Positions 60,500 to 64,000 of a DNA stretch of 64,000 nt are shown here, one piece after another (the first letter of the stretch is position 1; the number at the start of each line of letters is the position of its first letter). Made by a program: the position numbers and the translations under genes. The stretch is taken from NCBI GenBank assembly GCA_947648875.1, contig CANSPM010000002.1:1-64000 (forward strand), read 5' to 3'. The notes under the pieces were generated by a model. That model did no database searches. It had not been told where the DNA came from and saw only the letters and a program-made list of their open reading frames with translations. This DNA comes from an uncultured Lachnospiraceae bacterium (GTDB taxonomy: Bacteria > Bacillota > Clostridia > Lachnospirales > Lachnospiraceae).

Positions 60500-61636
60500 A
60501 TGAAACATTTTATAGGGATATACATCAGGCAGCAGAAGAGGCATATTTTGACCTGTCTGCTGTTTTGCGTTATTTATACCGTGGTTTTTCTTCTATATCA
60601 GCAACCCCTTTCCGCGACGTTTTATCCGTTTTTGCTCTGCACGGTGGCGGGGGTGGGGATTATGGGCGCAGACATGGCGGCGGCCTACAGACGTTACGCA
60701 GCCTTGCTACAGACATTGGAGGCCGTGGGACTGGAGTGGGACCAGGAGTCTTTGCGGGGAAAGAAATCTCCGGGGAGACCTGGGGCCCCAGAGGGAAAAA
60801 GCCATACCGGGGGAAACTTGTCCGAGGCAGACGGAGAAGGCTGTGCCTGGGAACTGTTACAGGAGATTCTTTACAGCCGGACGGAGTCCGATTCCCGGGA
60901 AGGAGACTGGGAGATAAGGATTTATCGGGAGATGATAAGAGAATTGTTGCTGGAGCAAAGGCGCAGCCAGGACAGTATGCGGATTCGGTATCAAGATACA
61001 ATGGATTACTACACCACATGGGTTCACCAGATCAAGACTCCCATCGCGGCCATGGGCCTGGTACTACAGCAGGAGGATACGGAGGAATCCCGAAGACTCA
61101 GCGAGGAATTACAGCGTATAGAGCAGTATGTGGAGATGGTGCTGACGTATCTGCGGCTGGGCAGCGGGGACACGGATTATGTGTTTGCCCGGGTGGATCT
61201 GGACAAATTGCTTCGGGGCTGCATCAGAAAATACGCCAGTCAGTTTATCCGCAGGCATCTGACGCTGGACTATCAAAATATGGACTGTCAGGTGCTGACG
61301 GACGAGAAATGGCTGGCCTTTGTGGTGGAGCAGGTGCTTTCCAACGCTCTGAAATACACTCGGGAGGGGAGTGTGCGTATCTATATGGAATCTCCCTGTA
61401 CGCTGTGTATCAGGGACACCGGCATTGGCATCTCCCCGGAAGATCTGCCCAGAGTTTTTGAAAAGGGATATACGGGCTATAACGGGCGCAGCGACAGAAA
61501 AGCCACAGGCCTGGGCCTGTACCTGTGCAGACAGATCTGTGATCGGCTCAAATCCACCATCACGGCCTCTTCCGTGCCGGGGGAGGGCACTACGATCCGC
61601 ATCGGACTGGGCCGAGAGGTGCTGGAGGTGGAATGA
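60500..61636 (+). CDS. BceS-like intramembrane-sensing histidine kinase
   Basis: A 378-residue kinase with two N-terminal helices (about 15-65) and almost no external loop, so it probably senses through the transporter. The phospho-acceptor motif YYTTWVHQIKTPIAAM is that of BceS/GraS kinases, followed by HATPase motifs (QVLSNALKY, RDTGIGISPEDL, GLGLYLCRQI). An unusual Gly/Lys-rich stretch lies around residues 90-120. The start at 60500 has GAGGAC upstream. Confidence 0.92.
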   Translation: MKHFIGIYIRQQKRHILTCLLFCVIYTVVFLLYQQPLSATFYPFLLCTVAGVGIMGADMAAAYRRYAALLQTLEAVGLEWDQESLRGKKSPGRPGAPEGKSHTGGNLSEADGEGCAWELLQEILYSRTESDSREGDWEIRIYREMIRELLLEQRRSQDSMRIRYQDTMDYYTTWVHQIKTPIAAMGLVLQQEDTEESRRLSEELQRIEQYVEMVLTYLRLGSGDTDYVFARVDLDKLLRGCIRKYASQFIRRHLTLDYQNMDCQVLTDEKWLAFVVEQVLSNALKYTREGSVRIYMESPCTLCIRDTGIGISPEDLPRVFEKGYTGYNGRSDRKATGLGLYLCRQICDRLKSTITASSVPGEGTTIRIGLGREVLEVE

Positions 61637-61704
61637 CTACCTGGCGTGTGATTGGCATAATAGTACTGGCACATTTGACTGAAAGTAAATGTTGTCAGTA
61701 CACT

Positions 61705-61780
61705 TGTGACAAAACTGTAAGATTTATGTAGGAAAATGTAAGCTGATTCGATGGCGGTCAGTTGCTCCTCTTTTTATAAT
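61705..61780 (+). promoter_or_regulatory. BceR-type operator array and promoter
   Basis: Four phased half-sites, TGTGAC (61705), TGTAAG (61716), TGTAGG (61727) and TGTAAG (61737), spaced 11, 11 and 10 bases, lie upstream of a perfect TATAAT at 61775 that lacks a good -35 box. This fits activation by the adjacent OmpR-type regulator. A leader of about 150 bases follows before the ATPase gene. Confidence 0.65.
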
Positions 61781-61932
61781 AAGTCCATAATCTAAAAGCT
61801 GCTGACATGGGAGAAGCATCCGCGTAAAAACGTTCCGGCGATATCCCGAGCGGGGCAGGCCGTTGAAAGGCGTAAGGTCGTGGAGCCTACGGGGATAACC
61901 CATATGGGCGGCAGGGAATATGGAGGATTTAT

Positions 61933-62793
61933 ATGAGTATATTGGAAGTCAGAGAAGTGAAAAAGACCTATACCACCCGTCTGGGCCACAACCGGGTGGA
62001 GGCGCTGAAAAATGTGTCCTTCAGCGTGGAGCAGGGGGAGTATGTGGCGATCATGGGGGAGTCGGGTTCCGGTAAGACTACCTTGCTGAATATCCTGGCG
62101 GCGCTGGATAAGCCCACCGGGGGCAGCGTGACTTTGGGAGGCCAGGATCTGGGAAGGATCAAGGAATCGGCAGTGGCGGCTTTTCGCCGGGATAACCTGG
62201 GGTTTGTGTTCCAGGATTTCAATCTGCTGGACACTTTTACGCTGGAGGACAATATCTACCTGCCCCTGGTGCTGGCGGGAAAGCGCCATGACGAAATGCG
62301 GGCGCGGATTCAACCCATTGCGGAGCAGCTGGGCATTACGGAGCTGCTGAAAAAGTATCCCTACGAAGTTTCCGGCGGACAGAAGCAGCGGGCGGCGGTG
62401 GCCAGGGCGCTGATCACTGGTCCCAAACTGGTGCTGGCGGACGAGCCCACCGGCGCGCTTGACTCCCGGGCCACGGACGAACTGCTGCGCCTGTTTGGGG
62501 GGATTAATCAGACGGGGCAGACTATTTTGATGGTGACTCATTCGGTCAAGGCCGCCAGTCATGCGGGCCGGGTACTCTTTATCCGAGACGGCGAGGTGTT
62601 CCATCAGATCTACAGGGGCAATGGCACCAACGAACAGCTGTACCAGAAGATATCGGATACCCTGACGCTACTGGCCACGCAGCCGGGGCGTGTAGGCGCT
62701 CAACCGCAGGCCATGCAGGCGGGGAGGTCGGAGTCTTCTTCTCAGGCCGCTCAGGGGCAGCAGCATCCGGCCAGAGAGGAGGGGAGGATATGA
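61933..62793 (+). CDS. BceA-like ABC ATPase
   Basis: A 286-residue ATPase: GESGSGKTTLLNILAALDKP, FVFQDFNLLDTF, VSGGQKQRAAVARAL and LVLADEPTGALD, the BceA/MacB pattern. The last 45 residues are an unusual Gln/Ala-rich tail beyond the usual 250. It overlaps the permease start by ATGA. With the permease it forms a peptide-antibiotic (bacitracin/lantibiotic type) detoxification module controlled by BceRS. Confidence 0.92.
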   Translation: MSILEVREVKKTYTTRLGHNRVEALKNVSFSVEQGEYVAIMGESGSGKTTLLNILAALDKPTGGSVTLGGQDLGRIKESAVAAFRRDNLGFVFQDFNLLDTFTLEDNIYLPLVLAGKRHDEMRARIQPIAEQLGITELLKKYPYEVSGGQKQRAAVARALITGPKLVLADEPTGALDSRATDELLRLFGGINQTGQTILMVTHSVKAASHAGRVLFIRDGEVFHQIYRGNGTNEQLYQKISDTLTLLATQPGRVGAQPQAMQAGRSESSSQAAQGQQHPAREEGRI

Positions 62794-64000
62794 AGATCGG
62801 TTTTTATCCCCGCCTGGCCTGGTCGGGCATCCGGAAAAACAGGGAATTGTATATTCCCTACCTGCTCACAGGCATGGGTATGATTATGATGTACTATATC
62901 GTGAGCTATCTGTATACGGGTTCTCTGCTCAATTATGTCAGGGGGGGCTATGTAGTGGCAGTGTTTATGGGTTTGGGGCGCTTTGTGGTCGGCGCCTTCT
63001 CTGCCATTTTTCTGTTCTATACCCATTCCTTCCTGATCCGCAGGCGCAAGAGGGAGTTTGGACTGTACAGCATTTTGGGGATGAACAAGCTGAATCTGGC
63101 ACGGATCATGCTCTGGGAGAGCGTGATGGTGATCTGTATCAGCCTGGCATCCGGTTTGGTCTTTGGCATCCTTTTTTCTAAGCTGGCGGAACTGCTTATG
63201 AATTATATTTTGCAGGAGAACGTGAATTATTCCATGCGAATTAATCCGGAAAATGTGAGGCAGACCGTGATTCTGTATCTGGTTATTTATCTGCTGATTC
63301 TGGCGGTGACCCTTTGGCAGGTTCATGCGGCGGACCCCATACAGCTGCTGCGCAGTGAGAATGTGGGAGAGCGTCCTCCCAGGGCTAACTGGCCCATGGC
63401 GTTTGCCGGGGCCGTGCTCCTGGGTATCGCCTACTATCTGGCCGTCTCCATTAAAAATCCCATAGATGCCATGCTTTGGTTTTTCCTGGCGGTGCTGTTG
63501 GTGATCGGAGGAACGTATCTGCTGTTTATCGCGGGAAGCGTGGCCCTGTGCAGGCTGTTACAGAAGAATAAAAGATACTATTATAAGACCAATCATTTTG
63601 TGTCTGTGTCCTCCATGGTCTACCGCATGAAGCGAAACGGCGCGGGGCTGGCATCCATCTGCATTTTGTGTACCATGGTGTTGGTCATGCTGTCCTCTAC
63701 GGTGTGTCTGTACGGAGGCCAGGAGAACAGTCTGCGTTCCCGGTATCCCCGGAATATCATGACGGATAACCGGGCAGTCAGTTATGAGGATCTGCGGGAG
63801 GAGAATTGTGCTCCCATACGGGGGGCCATAGAGGAAGTGCTGGGCGCTCATGGGCAGACGGCTGTAGCCCAGGATGTTCTGGACTATTCCTATGTAGCGC
63901 TGGAAGGCATTCTTCTTGACGGCGTTTTGGGGACCGGCACATCCGCCGGGGAGAATCCGGGGGGCAGTTATCAGGATATGTGGCAGATATTTGTGATTTC
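62790..64000 (+). CDS. BceB-like permease, partial at right edge
   Basis: Starts at the ATG in the ATGA overlap, with GAGGAGGGGAGG upstream, and remains open to the window end (403 codons seen). The N-terminal FtsX domain (FYPRLAWSGIRKNRELYIPY, RRRKREFGLYSILGMNK), middle helices and the beginning of the large extracytoplasmic domain are visible, as in BceB, which is about 650 residues. It would confer resistance to peptide antibiotics and pass the signal to the kinase. Confidence 0.9.
   Translation, partial: MKIGFYPRLAWSGIRKNRELYIPYLLTGMGMIMMYYIVSYLYTGSLLNYVRGGYVVAVFMGLGRFVVGAFSAIFLFYTHSFLIRRRKREFGLYSILGMNKLNLARIMLWESVMVICISLASGLVFGILFSKLAELLMNYILQENVNYSMRINPENVRQTVILYLVIYLLILAVTLWQVHAADPIQLLRSENVGERPPRANWPMAFAGAVLLGIAYYLAVSIKNPIDAMLWFFLAVLLVIGGTYLLFIAGSVALCRLLQKNKRYYYKTNHFVSVSSMVYRMKRNGAGLASICILCTMVLVMLSSTVCLYGGQENSLRSRYPRNIMTDNRAVSYEDLREENCAPIRGAIEEVLGAHGQTAVAQDVLDYSYVALEGILLDGVLGTGTSAGENPGGSYQDMWQIFVI

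Overview
The window reads as a chromosomal segment of a Gram-positive Clostridia bacterium, most likely a Lachnospiraceae-type gut anaerobe. The grounds are strong AGGAGG-type ribosome sites, many ABC exporters, LytTR/DUF3021, BceRS-BceAB-like and DUF4080 radical SAM genes, and protein sequences that look lachnospiral. No rRNA, tRNA, transposase, integrase or CRISPR array was seen. Most of the window is moderately GC-rich; 19.2-24.3 kb is strikingly AT-rich.

0-13 kb: the end of a probable hisS, aspS, a TIR-membrane-WD40 protein followed by a DHH phosphoesterase, a half-size EamA transporter, an Sfp-type phosphopantetheinyl transferase, one half of a heterodimeric ABC exporter (its likely partner lies 48 kb away at 58 kb), a MerR-like regulator with two HTH domains, an esterase and an APH-type kinase. 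13.4-19.2 kb: a consensus promoter, a 28-codon leader ORF and a terminator-like hairpin precede an operon of two large ABC exporters (regulatory N-terminal domain plus zinc ribbon) flanking a DUF1854 protein, with a strongly folded intergenic RNA.

19.2-24.3 kb: an apparently acquired RiPP (ribosomally made, modified peptide) cassette: a 47-residue Cys/Trp-rich precursor (too short for standard ORF calling), a terminator hairpin, a radical SAM/SPASM maturase and a BceAB-like transporter pair. It is bounded on both sides by terminators sharing the same 11-base stem. A gene remnant and a broken AraC/BtrH-like regulator follow.

26-41.9 kb: a LytTR-DUF3021-ABC operon, a FliD-like secreted repeat protein without flagellar context, a NADAR protein, a thioesterase, an HD-metallopeptidase fusion, MarR with a TauE-type exporter, a tandem ABC exporter pair followed by a frameshifted LytTR response regulator, DUF4274 and DUF362 proteins. 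41.9-49.9 kb: a two-component system with an FtsX-type ABC transporter sharing a predicted TTGAGA operator, then a decayed stretch (truncated lipoprotein, GNAT pseudogene, NadR-like pseudogene) around two intact aminoglycoside-modifying enzyme homologues, ANT(6) and AAC(6').

49.9-64 kb: split chromate transporter, NUDIX, DNA glycosylase, DUF4080 radical SAM, two HD proteins, a 3 x 75 bp perfect-period tandem repeat immediately before the second ABC half-exporter, and a BceRS-BceAB antimicrobial-peptide sensing/detoxification module with an array of helically phased response-regulator boxes; its permease runs off the right edge.
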